From: Balanoglossus misakiensis
Lineage: Eukaryota > Hemichordata
Direction: 5' to 3'
DNA: 64,000 nucleotides
Assembly: GCA_040954595.2 (NCBI GenBank)
Contig: CM082588.2
Location: forward strand, 11,222,001-11,286,000
In this document: piece after piece, positions 22,916-32,745 of the stretch
How positions within the stretch are numbered: position 1 is the first letter of the stretch
Layout: each line of letters opens with the position of its first letter
The notes under the pieces: generated by a model
Told to the model about the DNA's origin: nothing
Databases searched by the model: none
What the model saw: only the letters and a program-made list of their open reading frames with translations
Position numbers and translations under genes: made by a program

Positions 22916-23538
22916 ACTGTTTTAAATTTTTTCATCGGTTTTACTTTAAAGGATGCCCACAAACTGCAACAGTAAATATTACTACAATATGCCAAAAATA
23001 AAACTTTCTTCACATCTTGACTAAAATGTTGAAAATGTCTCAATAGCATGTTTGCTCTAACACAAAATGCTCTTCTCTGTCGTTCAATATCTTCATTATC
23101 ACAACCCTCACAAGATATAACATGGCCCAGATAGGTGTGTACAGGTACAAACTTTAAAGTGATGTCATTAAGTTTAACCGAAGGAATTCTTTGAACGCTC
23201 ATATTCTTCCCATTAAAAAGCATGCACACAGTTTTACTAGAATTATAAATTATATCATAATCCTTGCCATAAATTTCACAAATTCTAAGAAGACGGTGTA
23301 GACCCTTAATACTTGGACTGAGTAGAGTCATGTCGTCAGCGTAACCTAAAGTGTTAGCGCTGACACCACACATGGTACAGCCAACTTTGGCTTTACAGAG
23401 TGCATTGATAAGATCATCAATGTAGACATTAAAAAGATAGGGAGAGAGTACTCCCCCTTGTCTTACACCGTTAGAAACAGAAAACAACTCTGAGGTTTCA
23501 TTACCCCACAACACAGTAAACAATTGATTTCTGTACCA
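22864..23538 (-). pseudogene. Split LINE, RT C-terminal part
   Basis: Minus-strand frame with VSNGVRQGGVLSPYLFNVYI followed by DDL, and LGYADDMTLLSPSIKG, i.e. RT motifs including the catalytic YADD. Then come a thumb-like region (VHTYLGHVISCEGCDNEDIE) and RRAFCVRANMLLRHFQHFSQ. It continues the protein interrupted at 24122 by a MITE: upstream residues end RILY, and this part resumes WYRNQLFTVLWGN. The last ~15 residues before the stop fall in the flanking direct repeat and are probably not LINE. LINE clade not determined (CR1/Jockey-group RT by motif style). Confidence 0.85.
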
Positions 23539-24122
23539 TTAAAGGTCACATGTCATGCTTTGGAAAGTTTTCATTTTTCCACGTCAAAAGCTCACCTAGG
23601 GTACCTGTCTATGCATTGCCTATTGTGTCGGTTCCGAAAAATGTGCACGAATGCCGGAATTTGCCACCTTTTTTCATGCCTGTGATCGGGGAGCCACTTC
23701 GCACTCGAGCCAGGCGAAGGTATTTGCATATGGACAAACAAGTACACTATGTCGTAGTGTACCATTCTGTTTACAGTAAAGTGTAATTATCGGTCCATGA
23801 GTAATTAAGTCCACAGACAAAGATAAGCTATATAAACAGTGTTCAAAGCAAAGGAAGCCCTTGCCTCACATTGCAGGCAGAGGATTTACAAAGGTGTGAA
23901 AGACTATTTGTCCACATCAAGATAAGTCTTCGGCTTAACTTCGAAAAGCCAAAAAAAATCGACTGAGTTGGGTTAGGGGTACACGCCCACCCGCCACTTT
24001 TACTTGCTTGTTATCTAAGCACAAGGGGCAAAACGCATTGCAAGATAGTAACATACGTTAACTTCAAGACCCAAATAGTGATTTTACGCGTGGTTGTATA
24101 GGGCATGGCATGGGACCTTTAA
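23539..24122. mobile_element. ~584-bp MITE inside the LINE
   Basis: Inverted ends: TTAAAGGTCACATGTCATGC at the left and GCATGGCATGGGACCTTTAA at the right (18 of 20 positions pair). It exactly separates two halves of the LINE RT reading frame. TTAA or TA at the ends makes the target site ambiguous. No coding frame with motifs; non-autonomous. Confidence 0.8.
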
Positions 24123-25211
24123 TATAAAATTCGTACAGCATACAAGGGAACATTCCTGTCGATGAGCTTGTTAATCAGTTTAAAGTGATTAACTCTGTCA
24201 AAAGCTTTTGAAGCATCCAGAAAACAAGTAAACACTGGTCTTCCATTGCTGGTGTAGTAGCTAATGATTTCTTTAAATGCAAATAAACACAGGTCAGTTG
24301 AATGTTCTCGCTTGAAACCAAATTGTAAATAATGAGAGATAAGAAACTCCTCACAACGAGAAAGTAAAATAGGCTCAAAAACTTTAGAGAAAACAGTTGC
24401 TAGTGCTATCGGCCGGTAGTTACTGGCATCACTACAAAGCTTAGTTTTATCCTTAATTGGAACTAAAATAACTTTGATAGCCTCAGTTTGCAGGTAACCA
24501 TGAACAATCAAGTCAAAATGGGTAAAATAGAGGAGTCTGAGAATTTGAGGTGCTCAGCTGAAATATTGTCAATGCCAGCTGTCTTATCGTCAGGTAACTT
24601 ATGTATAGCAGAAATTACTTCTTCTTCAGAAACATACATATCAGAAGAAAATTTAACATACTTCATTTTCTCCTCGATGTCATTTTTACCAGTCTGAGCC
24701 TGGACAGAATTCAAAATATCACTGAAATGCTTGTGCCACATAATTGCAATTTCACTCTCACCAGTCGCTCCACCTACAGTGTCAGAAAGCGGCATTTTTC
24801 TGCTAGTTTGCTTTCTGACTTCCTTCCAGAAGTCGTTCTGTTTGTGGCAGCGTAAATTGTCAGCCATCTTGTCAGCCCTATTTTGATTCTCAATCTTTTT
24901 ACAAGCACGTAAAGCATACTTAAAACGAGCTCTGGAAGATTTCATGGTTTCAAAAAGCGGGCCTTGTTAAGGTTTACCCCCATTAACCCATAATAAAAAC
25001 ATGGAACGGGCATAGTCGTGACTTTCTTTTACAAAATCGTTCCAGCCAGGCACAACATGAACTTTCTGGTGAAACTTACGCCTAATGGTATCTTTTGCAG
25101 CACAATTCAATGCGTCCACAACACTACTATAACAAGTATCAATTGCCTGTAAATGCGAAGGGTATGTACAGTTCACATTAGTGCAGAATAACTCTTCGGA
25201 TATATTAATCT
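24123..25211 (-). pseudogene. Split LINE, linker and RT N-terminal part
   Basis: Two overlapping minus-strand frames. The first (25176 to 24508) runs from VNCTYPSHLQAIDTCYSSVV through ACKKIENQNRADKMADNLRC and KLPDDKTAGIDNISAEHLK, the pre-RT linker with the K(D/T)..GIDNIS motif. A short break near 24961 and a frame change near 24505 follow. The second (24511-24119) has NYRPIALATVFSKVFEPILL, GFKREHSTDLCLFAFKEII and FTCFLDASKAFDRVNH, where the first catalytic RT aspartate lies in FLDASKAFD. It ends at the MITE. The 5' side ends at the 4.7-kb insertion, beyond which the endonuclease part resumes at 29917. Confidence 0.85.
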
Positions 25212-25504
25212 AACAGTATAGAAAACATTTTCCAATTTCCGAAAAGTAGCCGTTTTTTAAACTTTTTTCAAGGAAATTAGTGTTTTGTTCACGATACAAT
25301 GAATTTCGATATTTTTCTATGATTATTTTCAAGATGTTTGCCAGTGTGCAGAAAGAAAGTAATAAACTGTGAAATTTCCATAGAAATAATGAAGGAGCCA
25401 TCTTTGGGTTGTATGGATTTGAATATTTCATTGGAAAAAACTAATAACTAAATTATGAATTCAATTAATAGTACAATTTGCAAAAATTGCTAGTCACTCC
25501 AGAA

Positions 25505-26060
25505 GGGTCAGTGCTTGGAAATGTGAGAGCCTGGAAATTTCCAAACACTGACAAGGGTCAGTGGTCGGAAATTTCCAGACACTCAGGGAATGTGAAAGCC
25601 TGGAAATTTCCAAGCACTGACAAGGGTCAATGGTCGGAAATTTCCAGACACTCAGGGAATAGGAGAGCCTGGAAATTTCCAAGCACTGACAAGGGTCAGT
25701 GGTCGGAAATTTCCAGACACTCAGGGAATGTGAGAGCTTAGAAATTTCCAAGCACTGACAAGGGTCAGTGGTCGGAAATTTCCAGACACTCAGGGAATGT
25801 GAGAGCCTGGAAATTTCCAAGCACTGACAAGGGTCAGTGGTCGGAAATTTCCAGACACTCAGGGAATGTGAGAGCTTAGAAATTTCCAAGCACTGACAAG
25901 GGTCAGTGGTCGGAAATTTCCAGACACTCAGGGAATGTGAGAGCCTAGAAATTTCCAAGCACTGACAGGGTTAGTGGCCGGAAATATCCAGACACTCGGG
26001 GAATGTGAGAGCCTGGAAATTTCCAAGCATTGACAGGGTCAGTGCTTGGAAATCTTGAGT
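25505..26060 (-). repeat. 69-bp tandem array, left (reverse orientation)
   Basis: About eight units of 69 bp, each with two copies of the palindrome GGAAATTTCC and the words CACTGACAAGGGTCAGTGGT and CACTCAGGGAATGTGAGAGC. Orientation is opposite to the arrays at 26994 and 28594, so left and right arrays can pair as a long hairpin. Because 69 is a multiple of three, the minus strand stays open (23-residue period LSVWKFPTTDPCQCLEIS...). Confidence 0.95.
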
Positions 26061-26524
26061 TTCTCTATCATGTTTCAAATTATGGCCTTTAGGAAAACGA
26101 TCTGTTGAGGAACTTCGCCTGTGTTTATATCTTCAACCCTACGGATGAGTTTGGTCATTTGACTGCGGTGGCCTCTTTTGCTGTTTTTCTCTCTCTCTCT
26201 CTCCATGCCCGACATCCTGGTCTCGGCACCAACAAATGTACCGCGTACACTTGGGAATAGGTTCGGAATGAAGAGAGAGGGGCGAGATGGCCAATACTTC
26301 TTTATATACAGTGGTTTGAACTGTGACATTTGGTAACACTGCATAATTCAAGAACAATAGCATTTGGTAGTTGTGAAGTTGTGACTTTGTATACAGAGTA
26401 GAAAGAACAATTATGTCAGATAAACAATACCAATTCCCAATAAACAACTAGTGTATGGGCTAACTCAGAGGAGTTGGTAGGCGAAGCCTGTCATGAACAT
26501 TGTGACGCTAAGGCTCCTTAGACA

Positions 26525-26885
26525 AACCTGGTGCGTCTGCGGTCCAGATCCGTACCAGAGCCTTTCGCCGAAATTCGATTTTATCGGGAGAATATCCTTT
26601 CCCTGTCTACTAACCGGTTATAACCGACTCCGCGATTGACTTCTTCTATCATCCGAACCGCTCGCTTTCTGAAACTTTCGTGTTTACCCATTGAGATAAC
26701 CTCACTGTATTCAATATGGCGATGTCAACAGGTAAACACAAGAGAAAATCAGAAAGCGAGCAGCTCGGAAGTTAATTACATCATATTTGGAGTCATTTGT
26801 GGGTAGACGGGGGAAAGATTCCCCCTGATAAAATCGAATCTCGGCCGAAAAGCTGCTGTCCGGATCCGGATCTCAGACGAATCAG
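26525..26885. repeat. Palindrome in duplication unit 1 (repeated at ~28125-28485)
   Basis: Inverted arms: CGAAATTCGATTTTATCGGG with CCTGATAAAATCGAAT, and GCTCGCTTTCTGAAACTTTC with its near-complement GAAAATCAGAAAGCGAGC. The centre has CAATATGGCGATGTCAACAG followed by GTAAAC, which resembles a start codon plus a splice donor. Could be a nested foldback or a promoter/first-exon cassette. Confidence 0.65.
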
Positions 26886-26893
26886 TTTTGTCC

Positions 26894-27478
26894 ATGGAGC
26901 CTTGCAGAGATGTGGTGGAAGCACAGTGGTGGAAGCCGTGTATTAAACGCCGGGAGAACGCAGACCTGTATGGAGGACTACCACGACCCTGTCAGTGCTT
27001 GGAAATTTCAAGGCTCTCACATTCCCTGAGTGTCTGGAAATTTCCGACCACTGACCCTTGTCAGTGCTTGGAAATTTCTAAGCTCTCACATTCCCTGAGT
27101 GTCTGGAAATTTCCGACCACTGACCCTTGTCAGTGCTTGGAAATTTCAAGGCTCTCACATTCCCTGAGTGTCTGGAAATTTCCGACCACTGACCCTTGTC
27201 AGTGCTTGGAAATTTCCAGGCTCTCACATTCCCTGAGTGTCTGGAAATTTCCGACCACTGACCCTTGTCAGTGCTTGGAAATTTCCAGGCTCTCACATTC
27301 CCTGAGTGTCTGGAAATTTCCGACCACTGACCCTTGTCAGTGCTTGGAAATTTCTAAGCTCTCACATTCCCTGAGTGTCTGGAAATTTCCGACCACTGAC
27401 CCTTGTCAGTGCTTGGACATTTCCAGGCTCTCATATTCCCTGAGTGTCTGGAAATTTCCGACCACTGACCCTTGTTAG
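26894..27478 (+). CDS. Open frame through the 69-bp array, copy 1 (doubtful coding)
   Basis: ATG at 26894 (MEPCRDVVEAQWWKPCIKRR), a ~35-residue unique leader, then 23-residue repeats (CQCLEISRLSHSLSVWKFPT followed by TDP) to the stop at 27478, about 194 residues. The frame stays open because the repeat length is a multiple of three and the consensus lacks stops in this frame. Cys and Trp recur once per unit. The identical leader in copy 2 reflects recent duplication, not selection. There is no known domain and no signal peptide. I regard translation as possible but unproven. Confidence 0.25.
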   Translation: MEPCRDVVEAQWWKPCIKRRENADLYGGLPRPCQCLEISRLSHSLSVWKFPTTDPCQCLEISKLSHSLSVWKFPTTDPCQCLEISRLSHSLSVWKFPTTDPCQCLEISRLSHSLSVWKFPTTDPCQCLEISRLSHSLSVWKFPTTDPCQCLEISKLSHSLSVWKFPTTDPCQCLDISRLSYSLSVWKFPTTDPC

Positions 27479-27575
27479 TGCTTGGAAATTTCTAAGCTCT
27501 CACATTCCCTGAGTGTCTGGAAATTTCCGACCACTGACCCTTGTCAGTGCTTGGAAATTTCCAAGCTCTCACATG
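26994..27575 (+). repeat. 69-bp tandem array, middle
   Basis: Eight to nine units of 69 bp in the orientation opposite to the left array. Unit variants alternate (TTTCAAGG, TTTCTAAG, TTTCCAGG after the first palindrome), giving a readable order shared with the right array. Confidence 0.95.
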
Positions 27576-28493
27576 CCACTGACTCTTTTCCAAGTATTTC
27601 AGCTGCAAAATATGGATTTGTCAATGAGCAGTGCTTATTTCCTAAAATTCATACGAAATCCAACGGATTTGTGTGATACGGATATTAATCTAACAATTCT
27701 TGTAATAAATATTGGGTTTCAGATTTACTTTTTGATGCTATTGTTTTTTCTGGCGAAATTTTACAAACAATTCACACACTTGCAAATTTTCAATAGAAAT
27801 ATTACTCATGATAAACATGGAGACAAAATTTCATTAGAAAAAAATCAAAAGGACTGTCATGTACGTGGCTTTGAAGGAGACTGGAGATGGCCAATACTTC
27901 TTTATATACAGTGGTTTGAACTGTGACATTTGGTAACACTGCATAATTCAAGAACAATAGCATTTGGTAGTTGTGAAGTTGTGACTTTGTATACAGAGTA
28001 GAAAGAACAATTATGTCAGATAAACAATACCAATTCCCAATAAACAACTAGTGTATGGGCTAACTCAGAGGAGTTGGTAGGCGAAGCCTGTCATGAACAT
28101 TGTGACGCTAAGGCTCCTTAGACAAACCTGGTGCGTCTGCGGTCCAGATCCGTACCAGAGCCTTTCGCCGAAATTCGATTTTATCGGGAGAATATCCTTT
28201 CCCTGTCTACTAACCGGTTATAACCGACTCCGCGATTGACTTCTTCTATCATCCGAACCGCTCGCTTTCTGAAACTTTCGTGTTTACCCATTGAGATAAC
28301 CTCACTGTATTCAATATGGCGATGTCAACAGGTAAACACAAGAGAAAATCAGAAAGCGAGCAGCTCGGAAGTTAATTACATCATATTTGGAGTCATTTGT
28401 GGGTAGACGGGGGAAAGATTCCCCCTGATAAAATCGAATCTCGGCCGAAAAGCTGCTGTCCGGATCCGGATCTCAGACGAATCAGTTTTGTCC

Positions 28494-29285
28494 ATGGAGC
28501 CTTGCAGAGATGTGGTGGAAGCACAGTGGTGGAAGCCGTGTATTAAACGCCGGGAGAACGCAGACCTGTATGGAGGACTACCACGACCCTGTCAGTGCTT
28601 GGAAATTTCAAGGCTCTCACATTCCCTGAGTGTCTGGAAATTTCCGACCACTGACCCTTGTCAGTGCTTGGAAATTTCTAAGCTCTCACATTCCCTGAGT
28701 GTCTGGAAATTTCCGACCACTGACCCTTGTCAGTGCTTGGAAATTTCAAGGCTCTCACATTCCCTGAGTGTCTGGAAATTTCCGACCACTGACCCTTGTC
28801 AGTGCTTGGAAATTTCCAGGCTCTCACATTCCCCGAGTGTCTGGAAATTTCCGACCATTGACCCTTGTCAGTGCTTGGAAATTTCCAGGCTCTCACATTC
28901 CCTGAGTGTCTGGAAATTTCCGACCACTGACCCTTGTCAGTGCTTGGAAATTTCTAAGCTCTCACATTCCCTGAGTGTCTGGAAATTTCCGACCACTGAC
29001 CCTTGTCAGTGCTTGGAAATTTCCAGGCTCTCACATTCCCTGAGTGTCTGGAAATTTCCGACCACTGACCCTTGTCAGTGCTTGGAAATTTCCAGGCTCT
29101 CACATTCCCTGAGTGTCTGGAAATTTCCGACCACTGACCCTTGTCAGTGCTTGGAAATTTCTAAGCTCTCACATTCCCTGAGTGTCTGGAAATTTCCGAC
29201 CACTGACCCTTGTCAGTGCTTGGACATTTCCAGGCTCTCATATTCCCTGAGTGTCTGGAAATTTCCGACCACTGACCCTTGTTAG
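28494..29285 (+). CDS. Open frame through the 69-bp array, copy 2 (doubtful coding)
   Basis: Same leader and repeat frame as the open frame at 26894, but about 263 residues, because the array holds exactly three more 69-bp units. The start again is an ATG within TCCATGGAGCC. No domain recognised. The length change by whole units with the frame kept is what array slippage alone would produce. Confidence 0.25.
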   Translation: MEPCRDVVEAQWWKPCIKRRENADLYGGLPRPCQCLEISRLSHSLSVWKFPTTDPCQCLEISKLSHSLSVWKFPTTDPCQCLEISRLSHSLSVWKFPTTDPCQCLEISRLSHSPSVWKFPTIDPCQCLEISRLSHSLSVWKFPTTDPCQCLEISKLSHSLSVWKFPTTDPCQCLEISRLSHSLSVWKFPTTDPCQCLEISRLSHSLSVWKFPTTDPCQCLEISKLSHSLSVWKFPTTDPCQCLDISRLSYSLSVWKFPTTDPC

Positions 29286-29390
29286 TGCTTGGAAATTTCT
29301 AAGCTCTCACATTCCCTGAGTGTCTGGAAATTTCCGACCACTGACCCTTGTCAGTGCTTGGAAATTTCCAAGCTCTCACATGCCACTGAC
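28594..29390 (+). repeat. 69-bp tandem array, right
   Basis: About eleven to twelve units, same orientation as the middle array. It includes a variant unit with CCCCGAGTGTC and CATTGACCC (28830-28865) not present in the middle array. Confidence 0.95.
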
Positions 29391-29916
29391 TCTTTTCCAA
29401 GTATTTCAGCTGCAAAATATGGATTTGTCAATGAGCAGTGCTTATTTCCTAAAATTCATACGAAATCCAACGGATTTGTGTGATACGGATATTAATCTAA
29501 CAATTCTTGTAATAAATATTGGGTTTCAGATTTACTTTTTGATGCTATTGTTTTTTCTGGCGAAATTTTACAAACAATTCACACACTTGCAAATTTTCAA
29601 TAGAAATATTACTCATGATAAACATGGAGACAAAATTTCATTAGAAAAAAATCAAAAGGACTGTCATGTACGTGGCTTTGAAGGAGACTCAGTTTTTTCA
29701 CAGATAAATTTTAATTTGAGTTTAAAGCCAAAATATGACAAAATGCATTTTTCCTGCTGTACAGCTGCAGGAATGAGACTAAGAATACCTTTATGTAATT
29801 TTTTCATTAGAAATTGGCAAAGAATAGGGAATATTTTCAGAAATTTCTAATTTTTTCAGCAGTAATTATGTAAAAAAGAGGTTTTTCGGAAATTGGAAAA
29901 TGTTTTCTATACTGTT

Positions 29917-30230
29917 ATCTTATCAACCTTGGCTTTGGTACAACGGGTGTAGGCGGATATATTCTGCTGTGACAATTTTTTCCAATCAACTCGAAAATTA
30001 CATTGCTTGAAGGAACTACTGCTGAAGCATTCATCAGCAGAAGTGTTGAAATGAACCTCTATTGAAACAGGAATATGGTCGGAGTCAACAACATTGCAAA
30101 GACTCGAAATTGAAAGAACATTGCTATAAAAAATTTTAGTGGTAACACAGTGGTCAATCCAAACTCAGCGTAATTCAATAAAACGCCCTAACACAGCCTG
30201 AACTCCGATAATGTGTTGTCCCAAAATTCA
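29917..30230 (-). pseudogene. Split LINE, endonuclease C-terminal part
   Basis: The minus-strand frame reads WIDHCVTTKIFYSNVLSISS, VVDSDHIPVSIEVHFN, FKQCNFRVDWKKLSQQNISA and ends TKAKVDK at the insertion. SDHxP and the preceding WIDH are the closing motifs of the apurinic/apyrimidinic-type LINE endonuclease. A TGA interrupts the frame just before WIDH. Further upstream the reading (ILGQHIIGVQAVLGRF) is still LINE-like but stops at about 30230, so the N-terminal endonuclease and ORF1 are missing. Confidence 0.8.
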
Positions 30231-30235
30231 TTCCG

Positions 30236-30355
30236 TGGAAAATAATCACTGGTCTGTTTACGTATTTCAGCCGATTTTCCAAGGACTACTGCAACCCGCC
30301 AGAAGTGAGTAGCCTGCTAATGAGATCTCCACAACATTACGTAATGACGGTCAAA
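30236..30355 (+). repeat. Direct repeat flanking the split LINE, right
   Basis: Collinear diverged copy of 22815-22915 (AATCACTGGTCTGTTTACGT, ATTTCAGCCGATTT, GCTAATGAGATCTCC, ACAACATTA, GGTCAAAGTCC). Confidence 0.6.
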
Positions 30356-30399
30356 GTCCGATGCCCCAGTGTCCGTCCTCAGCCCACCAAAAAATGCGA

Positions 30400-30810
30400 A
30401 AAAATATTACAAAAATCTTCTTCTCAAAATCGACGTGGCCTAGGACCTTGAAATTTGGCACAGGGGATTTTGGCCACATGGTCTACAAAAATCGCGAAAA
30501 GAATGTACATGCCCCCATTAACGTGCAAATTAGGTCAATTTGAAAATTTCGCTCGATTATAGCCACAAAGTCACGTGACTAATTACAAATTCAAAGGGCA
30601 GGTGCACCAGTACTCATGGGCCCCAACCACCGTGCCAAATTTGGAGGCGCACCTGCCGGAATTTCAGAGAAAAACGGGCGCAAAAAAACGACTCAAGAAG
30701 AAAGAAGACAAACTCCAGCAATAACAGAAGGGGACCAAGCGCCTGAGGGCTCTTGGTCCCCTAAATATGGGACTAAACTTGACAGATACCCGGAATATTT
30801 TCCTATTTAG
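30400..30810 (+). repeat. Interspersed repeat with terminal hairpin
   Basis: Contains CCTTGAAATTTGGCACAGGG, AACCACCGTGCCAAATTTGG, an A/G-rich AAGAAGAAAGAAGAC stretch, and a perfect 11-bp hairpin at 30729-30762 (AGGGGACCAAG with CTTGGTCCCCT). The structure resembles 3' ends of invertebrate retroposons that finish in a hairpin near an A-rich stretch. No copy of it elsewhere in the window is certain. Confidence 0.45.
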
Positions 30811-31119
30811 GATACCTGGTTGCATTTCCACCTAAAGGCGTCCTATTGGCGTGGAAATTTTATAACTTGAAATCGTTTGACTGGGTGATAGGTATTAATA
30901 TCTTATGATGTTATAAAACACTTGGCTCGCCAAAGGTAAGGACCGATTATAGCGTCAGTCGTGTCATAAAATCTATATGAACGTCATGGGTCAATAAACT
31001 TGATGGTCCAATAAAATTTAATGGTTCGTAAAACTATTGTGTCCAATGTCTGCAGAGTATACTGGCTGCAACATGTGTATGAGTCAGGATTAACGGCTGT
31101 AGCCATCAACCCAAAAGGT
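30811..31119. other. No recognised feature
   Basis: Nothing beyond AT-rich sequence. Confidence 0.3.
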
Positions 31120-31450
31120 GAACGTCCTATTCTCACTAACTTAAATAGGTTTTGCGACCTAGTTGAGTGATAAAAACCTTATGATAAAGTCGACACAATT
31201 TCAAGATGACGATGTGCAAATGAGAGTTCATAAGCTAAAGTAAAGTTCAATGAATTCTATACAAAGTTCAAAAAAGATTTTTTACTAAAGGAAGACATGA
31301 ACAAACTGATATCGTCTCTTCATATTCGTACATGTCCAACTGTTGTGATTTGACCCCCCCCCCCCCCCCCATGGTACATGAACCTATTACTTAGTACACA
31401 CTTAAACAATTGGCATTTGAAGTGCCTTGCTTGACAGCGTTTAATGCGGT
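31120..31450 (+). repeat. Dispersed repeat family 2, copy 2
   Basis: Collinear with 4440-4850 and interrupted by a C run at about 31354-31371. Confidence 0.5.
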
Positions 31451-31498
31451 GGTCAGCCGCGTTTATCTCTCGCCACTTCATGCATCATGTCGCCTTAA

Positions 31499-31818
31499 AG
31501 GGACAAACTCTCTCTCTCGTCGCCCTTTTCTATTAATTATGTTTGATACAAGACACCGTTTATATTAATGGGCATGTGTATATGTAGTGAATGAACGTTC
31601 AACCACACACAACTTCCATCCTGCTTGTATGATATGAGAGTAAAAACTCGCCCAAAATGAATTAATGGTAGAGACCGATTTTTCAGTTTTGCGAGTTTTC
31701 GCTCTCGTGTCTACATGCGGGATAGAAGGTGTGTGCGATTGAACGTTGCATCACTATATATCCACATTTACATTCATATAAACGGTGTTTTGTATCAAAC
31801 ATGGAAAAGGGCAGCGAG
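31499..31818. mobile_element. MITE family A copy 2, right end lost
   Basis: The left end AGGGACAAACTCTCTCTC follows TTAA (31495-31498). The foldback interior is as in the 5.7-kb copy. The element stops at GGGCAGCGAG and passes straight into TTAAGGATGTAC of MITE family G, so the last ~20 bp of its right inverted repeat are missing. Confidence 0.75.
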
Positions 31819-32190
31819 TTAAGGATGTACGATCAGTAAAATTGAAAGCATTGTCATTTCTTTTAATCGTGAATTTTCGTTTCTGATTTGTATGTATAAT
31901 GAAAATCCATTTTGGGTCACTGCACTTGTTTTCGACTTTAAACAAGGCCGTGAATTTAGTCGACAATTGAAGAAAACTGCTAACGGTCAGCATTTTCTAC
32001 CAATGGTTTGTCTATGGATACAATATTGAACAAAGTTTATCTCAAAATAGAGCGTGATGAATTTATTTTGATTTGTCGGAGCTATGTGTAAAATTTCATG
32101 AAAATGACAATAGTAGAAGTGAGTTTTCTAACTATTCTCCATGTACTCCTATGGGAAGAGACACAGGCGCACAGTTTACCAGTTGACGAC
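31817..32190 (+). mobile_element. TTAA-bordered MITE family G
   Basis: Starts TTAAGGATGTAC, followed by ACCAATGGTTTGTCTATGG, AAGTTTATCTCAAAATAGAG, CAATAGTAGAAGTGAG and CCTATGGGAAGAGACACAGG. It matches 18110-18375 directly and 17415-17760 in inverse orientation. The right end is decayed before a G run. Confidence 0.55.
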
Positions 32191-32454
32191 CTCTAAAGAG
32201 TAAACGGGGGGGGGGGATGATGAAAGGTTTAAGACTTACAGATCACAACTTAAAGAGCCATTCAGAAAGAGGCTTAGAGTGGAGTATCAAATCGGACGAT
32301 ACCACTGACTGGTGGAGGAAGACAAAATAAGCAAACTGAGTAGATCAGTGCTCAGATTTCTTCAGAGGACCAAACGTTTCAAAGAATTATACGTGACAAT
32401 CCATGCCTGGTCCGTCAGTAGATATAAACAGAACATTGTGGCTGTATTCATTAA

Positions 32455-32745
32455 AGGGACAAAGTCTCTCTCTCGCTGCCCTTTTTCCATTAATTATGTT
32501 TGATACAAGACTGCGTTTATATTATTCTACATGTGGATATAGTGAATCAACGTTCAACCATACACACCTTCCACCCCGCTTGTATAGACACGAGAGTTTT
32601 AAAAAGTAGCCAAAATGAATAAACGGTCTCTACCATTTATTCATTTCGGGCGAGTTTTTACTCTCGTATCATACAAGCCGGATGGAAGTTGTGTGTGGTT
32701 GAACGTTCATTCACTAACATAAACGGTGTCTTGTATCATGTCCCT
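32455..32745. mobile_element. MITE family A copy 3
   Basis: Left end AGGGACAAAGTCTCTCTC, right end ATGTCCCT, TTAA on both sides (32451-32454 and 32746-32749). At 291 bp it is shorter than the 5.7-kb copy through loss of a segment near the right end. Confidence 0.8.

Larger units (their letters stand above)
26287..27886 (+). repeat. Internal tandem duplication, unit 1
   Basis: About 1.6 kb from GAGATGGCCAATACTTCTTT to GGCTTTGAAGGAGACTG. It is repeated almost identically from 27887; the unit-2 copy is longer by three 69-bp units. Each holds a common leader, a palindrome, a 69-bp array and a trailer. Confidence 0.92.
27887..29690 (+). repeat. Internal tandem duplication, unit 2
   Basis: Near-identical second copy of 26287-27886. 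It ends at GGCTTTGAAGGAGACT, after which the unique right flank of the element (CAGTTTTTTCACAG) begins. Confidence 0.92.
25212..29916. mobile_element. 4,705-bp TIR element inserted in the LINE
   Basis: The ends are perfect 34-bp inverted repeats, beginning AACAGTATAGAAAACATTTT on the left and mirrored at 29883-29916. ATCT flanks both sides (25208-25211 and 29917-29920). Removing the element and one ATCT leaves the LINE frame continuous (...AKVDK-INISEELF...), which confirms a precise insertion with a 4-bp target duplication. No transposase domain was found inside; the content is 69-bp arrays, an internal tandem duplication and a palindrome. A 4-bp duplication would fit Sola- or Chapaev-type transposases, but the superfamily is an inference. 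Probably non-autonomous. Confidence 0.9.

Noticed and set aside
32312-32609. Plus-strand frames of 63-68 codons
   Set aside because: They run into MITE family A copy 3 and take most of their length from it.
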